This document shows, in pieces, positions 41,668 to 53,544 of a stretch of DNA of 64,000 nucleotides (its first letter is position 1; the number at the start of each line of letters is the position of its first letter). Under the pieces are notes generated by a model that made no database searches, was not told where the DNA came from, and saw only the letters and a list, made by a program, of their open reading frames with translations. Location: assembly GCA_949825045.1 (NCBI GenBank), contig OX463829.1:3348001-3412000 (forward strand), given 5' to 3'. Both the position numbers and the translations under genes were made by a program. Origin of the DNA: Argyresthia goedartella (Eukaryota; Arthropoda; Insecta; Lepidoptera; Argyresthiidae).

Positions 41668-41955
41668 AAATAAGTCCACAATATTAGCGATATATGACCT
41701 CTTAAAACAATTGTATGTCAGTATCAACAATAGACAACAGGTCTCAGTGATGACTAAGGCTTTCGATGTAGACCACAAATTATTGCTGGAAAAACTTGGT
41801 AGTTTTGCTATTAGGGGTCCAATACAAAATCGATTAAATTCATACTAAGCAAATAGTGAACAGTTTTGAATTGTCAATAGTATAGATAAAACGTGAACAG
41901 AACAAAACTACGCGTCTGACCCTAGGGCTGTAGAATACGGAGTACCACAGACAAA
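41668..41955 (+). pseudogene. LINE-D RT fragment
   Basis: Nucleotide-level match to 8175-8478: shared AGCGATATATGACCTCT-like start, GTATCAACAATAGACAACA, GACCACAAA...TATTGCTGGAAAAACTTG and GGCTGTAGAATACGGAGTAC. It covers the RT motif around the AFDxDHK word. Broken and truncated at both ends. Confidence 0.6.
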
Positions 41956-41999
41956 CTAAAGATATGTGAGCGTATGCTTATAGGTTTTAGTCTTCTTAC

Positions 42000-44760
42000 T
42001 TACAATATCCGAAGTATATCGCATAACTTTGACCAATCTTACTTATTTTGAATAGAATTAATATAAAATTTGACATCATTGTTCTCACTGAATGCTGGTT
42101 ACAAGAAGGAACTGTAGTGGGTCTGCTTAATGGTTACACATCTGATCGCTCTAGAAAATTTATTAACAAGGCAGGAGGTGTGGTCATATATTTCAGATCC
42201 AGCTGGAACGCAGTAATGGATGAGCCTCCTGAAATACGTGACGCTAACTGCTTAACAATCGATATACCAAATAAACTCACAGTTCAAAACATAAACCAGT
42301 CACCATCCTTCAAAGACACGAGTAAATTCCTCAATTCCCTAGACACGACTCTTCAAAACCTAAAATCCGACAAATGCCTTATCCTCGCAGGATATATAAA
42401 CATCGATATCATGCCTGAAGTAAATTTCCACACTTAATCTGAATACCTGTGCCTAACGGCAAAACGTGGACTTGTCCCAGCCATAAAAAAACCAACAAGA
42501 CTTAACTCCTGTTTCGACCATATTTTGGTTAATGATAGAGTTAGAGATAAAAGTAATCGCTGAAGGAGAGGTTTGCACGACAGCAATGAATGACCATGAT
42601 TTTGCAATGATTGGTCTCTCAGTTTCACATCCTAATAAGAAAAATCACTCTCGATTAGTTCAAAGATTTAACTACAATATTATGGAAGAGGAATTAAAAG
42701 CCGTTGACTGACATTGACATTAGGCTCGGAAGTTGCAAATTTCTTTACTATTATCTTATCTAAAACTATCGAAAATACACAGAAACCATAAAAGTCATTT
42801 GAAGCAAATACAACTTAAAGCCATGGATCACGCTAGGCCTCCTCAGGTGTATGAGGCATTGTGATGCTTTGCATGCTAAAGCCCGCAAACACCCATCAAC
42901 TCATATACAAACGATATCGAAACTTCTTCATTGATTTACTTCATAAATTAAATCACGAGTACGAAAGATCTAATCTCTTGGAAAACACAGACAATCCCAA
43001 AAGGTTCTGGGCAACAATCAATAACAAATATCATGCAAAAAAGCAGAACAGCATCGCAACCGAACTTCTCACAACCCACTACACTACTGCCGACTCATTG
43101 AATTCATGCAATGACTATTTCTTCACCGTAGGTAAAATCTAGCCAATATAACCCTGCAGAGACTTGGTCAAACAGAGGAGGAACTTACATCTGAAAGTCC
43201 CGTGCCAAATGGTCACGCTCAGTCTCTTTTTATGCTCCCGACCGATAAACATGAGGTAGGGAAAATTATTAAACGACTACAAGTAAAATGTGGCTGGGGG
43301 GCTGGATTACACAATCACTTATACACAATCAATTGATAAAACAAACAATGTACCAGATATTACCCCCTTCAACTCTCTTAATCAATACTAGTCTTCAAAC
43401 AGGAGAATTCCCCGTTGACTGGAAAACAGCCGCGGTATGTCCTACTCACAAATATGTCGCGAAAAACAATCCTGAAAACCGTCTTATTTCCTTACACTCT
43501 ACTCTATCAAAAATATCAAAGAAAATAGTCAACAGTCTTCTTATGAAATTTATAGAACCAAACGAATTGATACCGACTAACCAATACGGTTTTCGTAATG
43601 GAATGTCTGCGGAGGACGCTGTAAATCTCACGGACCTAATCTCGCGTATTCTGGATGAGGGGAGGGCCTGTGTAGGTGTCTTTTAAGACCTTCGCAACTG
43701 TGTCTATCTCCATCCTCCTTAAGAAACTAGAATACTTTGGTGTAAGAGGCGTAGCCCATAAATGGTTCCAAACCTACCTCACTCACAGGAAACAATGTGT
43801 TAAAATAGATGGTCTGATAAGCCTTGAAATTACAATAAGGTACGCAATACCTCAGAGAAGCATCCTTGAGAAATTCGTGTTTCTTGTCTACTTAAGTGAC
43901 ATAGTTGCAGTTCAGCTTGGGGACGCTGAACTATTAAGCTACGCGGACAATACTGCGGTAATTTTTCAAGAAAAGAAGTGGAGCGGGGCTTTCCAAGTAG
44001 CAGAAAAAGGCATGATTCGTCTGGGCGAGTGGCTAAGTAAAAAATTTCTCACCCTTAATACGAATAAAACAAAGTTCGTCTCTTTTCACAAAACCCGAGG
44101 TTCAGCTTTTCCTTTCTTACCGAGTATCAAAGTTCATAACTGTGATGAAATTGGGCTAAATTGCGACTGTCCTGAAAGAAAGGGTACAAACACTATTACT
44201 TATTTAGGAGTTACCTTTGATGAAAACCTATCTTTTCAAGAACACATTAATAAAGTAGCTAAAAAATCAGAAAGTCATTAAACTACTCAGATTAATCTAC
44301 ACGGCGACCTGTGAAGTACTCGGCCATTGTTTATCTGTGTGGGGAGGTGCACAAAAGACAACCATGCTGGTAACTGAAAGAGGTCAAAGAACTGCACTAA
44401 AGGTCATGCTCCGGAAACCTTGCAGATATCCAGATATTTGAGCGTCAGGAAACTTTACCATCATTACCCACCAGGCATTAATCATATTACCAAATCACGA
44501 CGCCATTCTAACATAATGAATATACCAAGCCCCCACCATTCAAGTTGAAACACCCTTTGCTCGTAGATTCGGTAGATATCTCCACGCTTTCGTCTACAAG
44601 AAAATAATAAAGTCGTGTGATCTTAAACAACTTACGATGAGAGAGGTCAAATACCAAGTCACTAAAAGGTTAAATAAGACGCTGCCGAAGATCTATAGAA
44701 TGCCACAATTTAGGTGTAATATAATATAATATTTTGTATATTTTTAGTAATTAATACATT
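42000..44760 (+). pseudogene. Decayed LINE (LINE-C), related to LINE-B
   Basis: 42048-42437 is an endonuclease part (FDIIVLTECWLQEG, CLILAGYINIDI); GDxN has become GYIN. 42861-43142 is the linker. 43288-43686 is the RT N-terminal part (NQYGFRNGMSAEDAVN). 43676-44281 holds the RT core and connection (LLSYADNTAVIF, TITYLGVTFDENLSFQEHI). The core YADD box reads YADN (codon 43949-43951), and GxPQGSxLGP has become YAIPQRSILEKF. C-terminal traces run to about 44715 and an AT-rich 3' UTR to about 44760. Several frame shifts. QYGFR...EDAVN is shared with LINE-B. Confidence 0.72.
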
Positions 44761-44780
44761 TTATTTTATAATAATAGTAT

Positions 44781-44956
44781 TGTTTACGCAGCCATCACTA
44801 GATGGCGTTGTCTGTACTTTGCCTCGCGCAATAGAGATTTTCTTGTGTTAGGTTAAGTACCATTCGATGATTTGATTAAATTAGTTCTTCCATACAATAC
44901 AACCAAGAGTGTTTTACTTCAGTACAGTGCAGTGTTCAGTCAGTTTTAGGTAAACA
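44781..44956 (+). mobile_element. Putative 5' LTR of the BEL/Pao element
   Basis: Begins TGTTTACGCAGCCATCAC and ends GTAAACA, the TG..CA boundaries of an LTR. A primer-binding-like TGGGCCTTTACGAGCC follows at 44960. There is no 3' copy in the window to confirm it, so the boundaries are inferred. Confidence 0.5.
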
Positions 44957-45094
44957 TTTTGGGCCTTTACGAGCCGGATTGAGTGAAGAGTGTCAAGTGC
45001 GAGTGCGTATCATTGGATTGCAGTGCTTACGGATTTCAGTGTTACGGAATGGTAAATTGCGGGAGACTGTAAGTACGGAACTCATTACTAGGGC

Positions 45095-45285
45095 AGAGAC
45101 TTAGAAGAATTCATCAGTGTTTGCATAGTGAAAAGACTTAGAAAAATCAGTGAAATTTAGAGACTTAGAAAAATTGTGGTGCAGTTTTGTATGAAAATAA
45201 CACTTAGAAATTTTTCGAGAAATTCTCTATAGAAAAAGGACTTAGAACAATTTGTGTAAATTTTGGAGACTTAGAAAATTTTTGA
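45095..45285 (+). repeat. Degenerate GACTTAGAA repeats in the BEL leader
   Basis: The word (GA/AC)ACTTAGAA followed by an A/T-rich piece recurs near 45098, 45134, 45161, 45203, 45238 and 45269, immediately before the gag-pol ATG. Confidence 0.7.
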
Positions 45286-45288
45286 ATT

Positions 45289-48200
45289 ATGTCGTTTCAA
45301 GAGTTAGTCAGTTTACAGGAAGAAATGGGAAGGCAGATAAACCGAGCCCTCAGTAATTACAAAAAGTCGAGGAGTAGAATTACGGAAGCATACATTGAAA
45401 CAAGATTAGAGTCATTAGAGTCAAACTGGGAAAAATACAAACAAACAAACCTAGAGATTAGCAAAATTGCAACCACAGATTTGAGGACAACAGAGAGGTA
45501 TTTCACTGAAGACACATTCTACACCTGCGAAGATGCTTATTTGGAACTCAAGACACTGATGAAGGAGCGCTTATCAGAAATAAGTTTGCCCAAGATGAGC
45601 ACGAGCACGGAAAAGGAAGCCACACACAAAACAGAGACACAAAAGTTGACAAAACTGCCTCCGATTAAAATACCTTCATTCTCGGGGATTTACACAGAAT
45701 GGCCGAGTTTTTACGATCTCTTCAAGTCGTTGATTCATACAAATTCAACGTTGAGCAATATACAAAAATACCACTACTTGAAGAGTAGTCTAACTGGAGA
45801 GGCAGAAGGATTATTGAGGCAGTTTCCACTGACTGATGCAAACTACAATAAGGCACTGACACTTTTGGAAAGTCGATTTGATAACAAGAGGTTGATAGTT
45901 CACGCACACATCACACGACTGAGGAACCAAAGGAAACTATCAACAGAGACAGCAAGGGGGATACGAGATATTTTAGATACCACAAACGAGTGCTTGAGCG
46001 CATTAAACACTATCGGCGTACACACGGAAAGCTGGGATGCGATCATCACTCACATCATAGTAGAAAAGTTAGATATCGAGAGTCACAGGCTCTGGGAACA
46101 AAAACAGGGAGCGTCGCGTGACATTCCAACTACAGGGGAACTATTGGAGTTTATGGAGGTTCGATTTCGGTCTTTAGAAGCCCTGAATGCCACGCAGACG
46201 AAAGAACACACGACACGCACACCACAACGACCCCAGCCAATAAAGACGTTCGCAACAAGCTCTCAAGATACGACAGCACAAGCTACTAAATCAAGCTTCC
46301 TAGAGCACAAACCTAGCTGTGTGTTATGTTCTGGAGATCACTATGTGTACCACTGTCAAGAGTTCATTAAAATGACATCTGAACAAAGAAGAGATTTGGC
46401 GCAAGATAAACAACTCTGTTTCAACTGCCTTGTACCAAAACACCCTGTGCGTTTCTGTAGACAGAGAACTACTTGCAGAATATGCAGTCGAAAACACCAC
46501 ACTCTTCTTCACACTACGAATGAACCTACGACAGCGAAACAGTGCTCACACACACAAGAAGAACTGGAAGAAGAAACAACACCAATTGCCGTTCACAAAG
46601 TTGAGTCGACTAAGAGTCAAATTCTGCTTGCCACTGCCTTAGTACGAGTAATGGATCGTGATGGACGAAAACATATACTGCGTGCGCTGATCGATCAAGG
46701 TTCTCAGGCATCCTTCATAACGGAATCAGCAGCGCAACGACTGGGCTTACGCAGGACTGGAGTATGCAGCAGGATCACTGGAGTAGATTCTACTATGACT
46801 ACAGTGTCGAAAGCGCAGATAGAACTCGCACTGTTTTCACTAAGTTCGGAAGAGTCGGTAGCCGAAGTGAAAGCACACATCCTCAAATCGCTACAATCTA
46901 TACTACCAGGCAGGGAATTCACAACAGAACCGGGATCAGGGATTCGAGAGTTGACACTAGCGGATCCTGGTTTCTGTAAGCCTGGTGGTATAGACATGTT
47001 ATTGGGAGCAGAGATATACGCACATATTTTGTTGGATGGTTTAAGGAAATTCGGTACACTATTGGCACAAAACTCACGACTCGGATGGATAGTATCCGGA
47101 GCAGTACAAGGGAATAAAACACAAGTAGAAGATATAATAGTGATGCACAATAAACTAGAGGTCAATGACCTATTACAGATGTTTTGGGAGTCTGAGGAGT
47201 TACACACAGAGAAACGCATAATGACAACAGACGAAAAACGGTGTGAGAAGATTTATGAAGAGACACATTCTCGCACACCCTCGGGACGTTACAAGGTAGC
47301 CTTACCATTTACAGATGAGAATGAAACACAACTAGGAGACTCAAAGGACGTTGCTGTCAAACGTTTGATGAACATGGAGCGCCGCTTCAAAAGGGATGGA
47401 GAGTTTCAGCAACGGTACATCGGATTCATGAAGGAGTATGAGGACTTAGGGCACATGGAGAAAGTGCCTAAGGATGAGATACACAAGTCCAATACATACT
47501 ACCTCCCACACCATGGCGTACTTCGAGAAGAGAGTACTACAACGAAGGTGAGAGTCGTGTTTGACGGTTCTGCGCGGACAAGTTCAGGGACATCACTAAA
47601 CGAACAACTTTTGATTGGTCCATCACTACAACACGACATCCGTGACATCTTCTTGCGTTGGCGAAAACACAACATCTGCTTAGTGGCCGATATACAACGG
47701 ATGTACAGACAGATCCTCGTGAGACAAGACGACGTGGACTACCAAAGGATCGTATGGCGGAGTAAGCCAGAGGACCCCATACAGGATTATCGCCTACTCA
47801 CCGTGACTTATGGGACATCTTGTGCGCCATACCTTGCTATCAGAACATTGAGACAGTTAGCAAGTGATGAAAGTGATAAGTTTCCAAAGGCGGCTAGTGT
47901 TTTACAAAGTGACTGTTATATGGATGACATTTTATGTGGATGTGATACTATCGATGAAGCTATACAATTGTCAGGGGAGCTTATTGATATGTCAAACAAG
48001 GGGGGGTTCGTGTTACATAAATGGAATTCAAATTCTGTGAAAGTATTGGAGAGCTTGCCTACGGGAAACAACCAGACACGAGAACCTATTAACATAATGA
48101 TGGATAAAACTGTTAAAACGTTGGGTGTCAGATGGAACCCCAGTAGTGATTGTTTTGAATTGAACATGAAGCTTCCATCTGCCTCACCAAGGGTAACAAA

Positions 48201-48360
48201 GAGAAGTGTATTGTCTGATGTTGCGACAATATATGATCCTCTGGGCTGGTTGTCTCCTGTGGTCATAGTTGCTAAAATGTTTCTACAAAGGCTGTGGCTG
48301 CTTGGTCTTGGTTGGGATGACGAACTACCAAATGAAGTCAAAACAGAATGGTTGACATAA
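45289..48360 (+). CDS. BEL/Pao retrotransposon gag-pol (gag, protease, RT), premature stop
   Basis: A 1023-codon polyprotein. Residues 120-270 match the Pao gag region (PPIKIPSFSGIYTEWPSFYD). Zinc knuckles follow at about 344 (CVLCSGDHYVYHC), about 384 (CFNCLVPKHPVRFC) and just after (CRICSRKHH). The aspartic protease motif is ALIDQGSQASFI (catalytic Asp 469; DQG). RT: VVFDGSARTSSGTSLNEQL, then the catalytic box YMDD at residues 877-880, then YDPLGWLSPVV. The frame ends at TAA 48358-48360, but the same frame reopens with RNase H at once, so this TAA is an in-frame nonsense mutation, not the natural end. The gag and RT residues look otherwise intact, so the insertion is fairly young. Confidence 0.92.
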   Translation: MSFQELVSLQEEMGRQINRALSNYKKSRSRITEAYIETRLESLESNWEKYKQTNLEISKIATTDLRTTERYFTEDTFYTCEDAYLELKTLMKERLSEISLPKMSTSTEKEATHKTETQKLTKLPPIKIPSFSGIYTEWPSFYDLFKSLIHTNSTLSNIQKYHYLKSSLTGEAEGLLRQFPLTDANYNKALTLLESRFDNKRLIVHAHITRLRNQRKLSTETARGIRDILDTTNECLSALNTIGVHTESWDAIITHIIVEKLDIESHRLWEQKQGASRDIPTTGELLEFMEVRFRSLEALNATQTKEHTTRTPQRPQPIKTFATSSQDTTAQATKSSFLEHKPSCVLCSGDHYVYHCQEFIKMTSEQRRDLAQDKQLCFNCLVPKHPVRFCRQRTTCRICSRKHHTLLHTTNEPTTAKQCSHTQEELEEETTPIAVHKVESTKSQILLATALVRVMDRDGRKHILRALIDQGSQASFITESAAQRLGLRRTGVCSRITGVDSTMTTVSKAQIELALFSLSSEESVAEVKAHILKSLQSILPGREFTTEPGSGIRELTLADPGFCKPGGIDMLLGAEIYAHILLDGLRKFGTLLAQNSRLGWIVSGAVQGNKTQVEDIIVMHNKLEVNDLLQMFWESEELHTEKRIMTTDEKRCEKIYEETHSRTPSGRYKVALPFTDENETQLGDSKDVAVKRLMNMERRFKRDGEFQQRYIGFMKEYEDLGHMEKVPKDEIHKSNTYYLPHHGVLREESTTTKVRVVFDGSARTSSGTSLNEQLLIGPSLQHDIRDIFLRWRKHNICLVADIQRMYRQILVRQDDVDYQRIVWRSKPEDPIQDYRLLTVTYGTSCAPYLAIRTLRQLASDESDKFPKAASVLQSDCYMDDILCGCDTIDEAIQLSGELIDMSNKGGFVLHKWNSNSVKVLESLPTGNNQTREPINIMMDKTVKTLGVRWNPSSDCFELNMKLPSASPRVTKRSVLSDVATIYDPLGWLSPVVIVAKMFLQRLWLLGLGWDDELPNEVKTEWLT

Positions 48361-48864
48361 CGAGATGAGATTAACACCATGTCAACAATTTACTTGCCAC
48401 GTTGGATTGGCATGACTAGAACAATAAAACGGGTAGAGTTACATGGGTTCAGTGACGCCTCCATAACTGCATTCGGGGGAGTAGTCTTTCTTCGCATTAT
48501 ACGGGAAGATGATACAGTAGAAGTTAAAATGGTATCAGCCAAGACCAAGGTAGCACCGGTAAAACAAGTCACGTTGCCACGTTTAGAGTTGTGTGGGGCT
48601 GTATTGACAGCAAAACTGTTACACAAAGTTAAAGTCTGTTTAGGTATACCCGATGATCAAATTTATGGCTGGACGGACTCAACCATAGTTCTTGCTTGGC
48701 TTCAGAAACATCCAAATTCTTGGAAAACTTTCGTGGGTAATAGAGTCGCGGAGATTTTGAATGTCACAAAGCCAAGTCAGTGGCACCACGTTAGTTCAAA
48801 AGACAACCCCGCGGATTGTGCCTCTAGAGGTTTGCAACCGGCACAATTAGCTCAACAAGTATAG
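48361..48864 (+). pseudogene. BEL/Pao RNase H region, cut off from gag-pol
   Basis: Same frame as gag-pol, downstream of the TAA. It reads IYLPRW, then FSDASITAFGGVVF, LPRLELCGAVLTAKLL, WTDSTIVLAWL and NPADCASRG, the RNase H-like domain of BEL/Pao pol. It ends QLAQQV and a stop; integrase, PPT and 3' LTR are absent and unrelated AT-rich DNA follows. The element is 3'-truncated. Confidence 0.85.
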
Positions 48865-48975
48865 GTATTATAAATGCACTCAAATATTAATTAAATTATA
48901 TTTCCGAAAATTATTGATTAATAACAAAATATTTAAATAATATAATTAATGTATTATATACATAATATAATTATT

Positions 48976-49155
48976 GTTTGATGAGAACGGATGTTGGTAC
49001 CCTAGTCATGGTTGTTTATCTATCTAAGTATAATATTTATCTATATAAGTATGTGTATCGTTGTCTAGTACCCAAGATACAGGGAATCCTAGTTTGGGGC
49101 TAAATCAATGTGTGTAAATAGTGTCCAAGGTATTATTATTATTATTATTATTATT
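48976..49155 (+). mobile_element. SINE-A, 5'-truncated copy
   Basis: Body TACCCTAGTCATGGTTGTTT, CCAAGATACAGGGAATCCTA, GTGTCCAAGG and tail (ATT)n at 49130-49155. The tRNA-like head is absent. Located just downstream of the truncated BEL element. Confidence 0.78.
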
Positions 49156-49259
49156 CACTAACAAATTTAAAACTTTATATTAAATTTAAAAAAAAATACT
49201 TTAACCTAACTTAAAATTTTAACACACAAATAAAATCTAAAAACGCGATCGCGGATCTG

Positions 49260-52200
49260 CTGTGTAGTGTATGTCAACCGGTACAACATGAAGCGCGCGA
49301 TACAGGTTCTCCTAGTGCGCGCTATGCAAGCAAGCCGCCTGACATCTACCATCACTAATATTTTTGTTACTGTATGATGTTAAAACTCGCTTTATATTGT
49401 CCAAACGTTATGTTTAATAAAGATGTATTTTGTATTTTTTGTATTTAAAATCACAGCTTTCTCTGAATGAGAGTGTATGTAAGCGGATGGATGTGAAGAG
49501 TTTTTAGACTGTTGTGTAATGGCTTTGGTACGATTCCTGTTGAAGATACAATAACTGGTACGGTTTTCGCCGTCGTTAGATGCCACTGTGTTTGAAGTTC
49601 TATTGATGAAGCGGTGTATTTATCTATTTTCGTTGTATTACGTGTTGTGGCTCGATTACGCGTATTTGTGATTGCAATACTATATTTCTGGATTTGTATA
49701 AAATGGTGACGTCTGACCGTTTGTAGTGAATAGTTTTATCAATAATGAATGATTGTCCTGCCACAGTTTACTGCCAAAACTTATTTTGTAGTTGCTATTT
49801 TCAAAACACTCTTGGGTTGATAATTGTAACAGGGTACTTTCTCGTTTATAAAATTGCACTCTTGTTGATTTATATTGATTTATGATTGCTGAGATTTGAT
49901 CATGACGGTGTTTATAATCGGTTTGGGCTAGCGATGGGCATGCGCTGGTGATATGCTGGATTGTCTCAGAACTTCTGTGGCATAGTCGGCAAAGATCAGT
50001 GGGTAGATTGGGTAGAACATATGCGGAGGATATGGTTTTGGTAATTTATGGTGGTAATTATCTGGTCCTGTATGGCCAACCTTCGGTCTCTGGGAACAGA
50101 TTTTATCTCAGCAACGACGCATTGGACGCCTTTTTGTTGACATGTGGCTGCCGCAGATCATAAAGATGTCTGCCGTGCAGAGACTTTTGGTTTCATGTTG
50201 CAATTTTGTCCTTCTGATCTATTATTCTTTCATTTGATTGCTTTTCTTTAGTGTGTTAATTAAGGGTTGTGTAGCGGATGTCAGATTCTGTTATGGCCTG
50301 GTGAAATTTTGAGGATTCGGATCGGTGATGGAAAAAATGTCTGAGTGTAGGTAGATATTTGTTTATTATGGAGATTTTGTATGTCTATAAGGCCTCTTCC
50401 ACCTCCTGATCTCGGCAATGTGAGTCTGTTGGGCATGCCCAAACATCATCCAAAGTCATGACTTTGGATGATGTTTCCGATGTTTGGTAAGATTTGTGTT
50501 GGCAATTTGTTGTAACTTTTTGAGATATGTTTGAGACCAGAAAATGATTTCAAATGAATATGTGAGAATTGGTATGGCATATGAAATTTATGGCTTTGAT
50601 TGTGTTGTGGGAGTTTAATTGTGTTTTGGGAATCTGAATAAGTCTATGTTTAAATTTCTTTGTGAGATCAATTTTTTTTGTTTGTGTTGTATCTGCCAAA
50701 CTTGTTGGAACCCGAGGTATTTGTATGTCTGTTGTAGGTTCAATCTGTTCTTCGCTGACTAGCGTGTATGGATTTCGTTATATTTTACCACGTTTTATAG
50801 ATAGTGTTTTACATTTATCATTTAATGTTATTTCTGCTAATTTGTGAAGTTCGTCATTACTGGTTCCGTAGAGCTTTATGTCATCCATACACAAGAGGTG
50901 GGTGAGTTTATAGTGTTCCTGGATTACTTTATATCATATCCTGCTGCTGTTTGATTGAGGTTATATGATAGTGGAATGTATATGTATATAATATATGGAA
51001 TTTTATATGATAGTAGATGGCAAGACAAAACCAAAGCTCAAAGCAACGCGTTGGTATATACGGCTTCGGATCTGAATATCTACGGTAGTGATTATAGTTT
51101 CGTTTGTTTTTAGATTTAAATGTGTCATCCAAGTTTTCATGATTATTTCTAAGAACGTAACGATTGTTGGATGGATTTTATAATGCTTTATGATGAAAAC
51201 CAACCATGCTTGGGGTACGGAGTCGTTTGCTTTTCTGTGGTCAACATACATTATGATAATATTTTTCTTTTGTTTGATGGCTTCTTTTAGGGCAACTGCG
51301 TCTATAATGAGTTGTTCTTTGCACCTTTTTAATCATCTGCGAGTATTTCGCGTTGTTCTATGTGTAAATTAATTACTTAACTGATGCATCTTGGGTTGAT
51401 TTTATAAATAGTCTAAGCAAGTGATTGGTCTATATTTGGCTGGGTTTTCAGTATCGTCATCTTTTGGTAGCATGCATGTTATTCCTTGTGATCGGTATGT
51501 TGGTATTGTGTATGGTGATTGGTTGAAATTTCATATGTGGTTATAGAGGATTGGCTGGATTTAAGTGAACTTCATATACCAAAGGTTGTGAATATAATCT
51601 ATGCCTAGTGACATCCAATTATGTGTCTATTTTATTACCGTAATAAATATTTAAATTGGTATATTCTCAGAGGGAATTTCGGGTACCTGTGCAACTCAGT
51701 CAAAGTCTGTCTGTATCCATTCTGCTTTTCGGTTGAAGTTAGCTGGGGTTTCCCATATATTAGGCCAAAAATTACGCAAACATTCTATTGAAGGTTGGTG
51801 TTTTTCTAGGGTTCGCTTTATTTTTTCCTGTATTTGCTAAGTTTCTTTGCCAGAGGCAATTATAAGGTGAGCGACATCTTCGGGAGTAAAGTAAAAGGGT
51901 TGAGATGCGCGCAAATACCAGACTGGTTTATATTAGGTAATCCTAGCTTATATACTAGGTTGGTACATGTTATTAATGACGTGCATAAGACATAGTGCGT
52001 GATGAATATAAATATACCTTATCTGTGACGGTCGTCAACTTATCTTAACATTACGTGAAAATATGACTAACATAGTCGACCGGCACAGTTTCTATAAAAA
52101 GTTTTATTTGCATTTTTAATTTGTATTTCTCTCGTATGTATTTTACTAATGACTCTAATCTCCTACTTCTCACACCTAACATGTATTATTTATAGTTCCA

Positions 52201-52800
52201 TTGCAAATAGATGATGTGTATACAGCACTTTACATAATTGTTTTAAATTCTAGAAAGTCTATCTCATTTGTTACATGTATTAGGAGGGTTATTGTATTTA
52301 TGTAATTAACGATAGAGGCGAAATCTTTAGAGCAGTTTTGTTTCGGTATGTAAGGTCTTTTAGAGGGACCTGTATCACAAAATTGTTCAAGCGCATTTAA
52401 AAACGTCTGAGTTTTTTTTTCACCAAATTCTATATTAATTAGGTCATATCGGTTGTTAAGAGTTGCAGTTTGGGGATTCTGTTGTGTTTGTGTGGGTGAT
52501 TCTCCGTTTATGTTTTCAGTATTATGATCTATGTCTTCATTATTTTCTATTTCATCTATTACTTCAAGTATTGTCATTACAGTGTTGTTGTTTGTGTTAT
52601 TTTGTATACTTATATCTACCTCTTCTTTAGCTCCTGTAACCTGGTTTGAGATATGCGTATATGTTGATGTTCCTCTTTAAATATTGCATGTAATTGTTGC
52701 CGGTGCGATGTCTTATTAGTTTCTTGTTGTGTTATTTTGTAGGTTGTTTCCATCATGGATTTGTTGAGTTCAGTGGTCCATGCAATCCTAGTTACTTTAC
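49260..52800 (-). pseudogene. Decayed R4/Dong-type LINE
   Basis: Minus-strand pieces in order. N-terminal part 52790-52230 (TTELNKSMMETTYKITQQ, then a Gln/Asn-rich region). RT 51251-51003 (MYVDHRKANDSVPQAWL, NETIITTVDI). The catalytic box CMDDIKLYG is at 50891-50865, with Met-Asp-Asp intact. A CCHC finger CRLCHRSSETIQHITSAC is near 49989-49934 (C-x2-C-x8-H-x4-C), then a degraded C-terminal part. The xMDDIKL form and a CCHC after the RT suggest a site-specific-type LINE with a restriction-like endonuclease (R4/Dong group), which is inference. Many stops and frame shifts. Confidence 0.62.
50441..50476. repeat. Perfect 36-base palindrome
   Basis: AAACATCATCCAAAGTCA followed with no spacer by its exact reverse complement. 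It lies inside the R4-type LINE relic; a second small palindrome GGGCATGCCC is directly to the left (50431-50440). Confidence 0.95.
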
Positions 52801-52959
52801 CTATTTGTGTTTGTATGCTTGGTGTTTGTTGTGATTAGTTGAGTATCTGTGTAACTTGTGATCTTATTTCTTGTAAATTATCGTCCGTAATGTTTTTGTT
52901 TCTGCTTATTGCTCAGTGTTGGTCACCTAATTTAGTGATTATAATCGTATCATGATTTA

Positions 52960-53540
52960 GTGGCAATTAAGTACGCTAGCCATATGGATCGGTTCATTTA
53001 ATTCTCGTGCGTTTCTTCTTGCCAGTAGTGGGTGCTGGGTCATCGGCGTTTGCCTCCAGCACAACATGTACTGACGAGCTACTGGGTGACGTTGACGAGT
53101 ATAATGATAATGGGTTTGGAGATGGTGGCGGTGTCAGGAAATAGTGAATTAATTTATAACGGTGATTTATGGAGGTATGTTGTTAAAAACTGTGGGGTAG
53201 GATTATCATCGAGAGTCTGCCTACCCATACTCTCGCTTTCGATGCCAGTATTGTGGCACTCAAAACCGGGTCCATATGTCCCCCGGCTGTCTCGCAACCG
53301 GAGGCTACACCTATAACTAGTAACACGATGCGCGTCCGCCCACCTCATAAAAGAAAGGCTGACCGAACGTGACGGGCCGGACTGGCGATCCACTGAGCGC
53401 CGCGAGCCCATCTGCCGCGCGCGGGTAGGGATTCCCCGACAGACTTGGGACCCTCCTGAGGACTCATATTTTTGAACTCGTCCATGGGATATCCCTTTTT
53501 CTGGGAAGGAGGTTTTAATTATTATTATTATTATAAAAAT
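52960..53540 (+). repeat. GC-rich interspersed repeat with ATT tail
   Basis: 53200-53500 is markedly more GC-rich than its surroundings. It contains GCGATCCACTGAGCGCCGCG and GGGATATCCC, and ends TTTAATTATTATTATTATTA (53514-53534), the tail style of SINEs and LINEs in this window. Orientation + from the tail. No tRNA-like boxes seen. Confidence 0.45.
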
Positions 53541-53544
53541 GTTT

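Noticed and set aside
46704..47219. 171-codon minus-strand ORF
   Set aside because: Lies wholly antisense to the BEL/Pao gag-pol.
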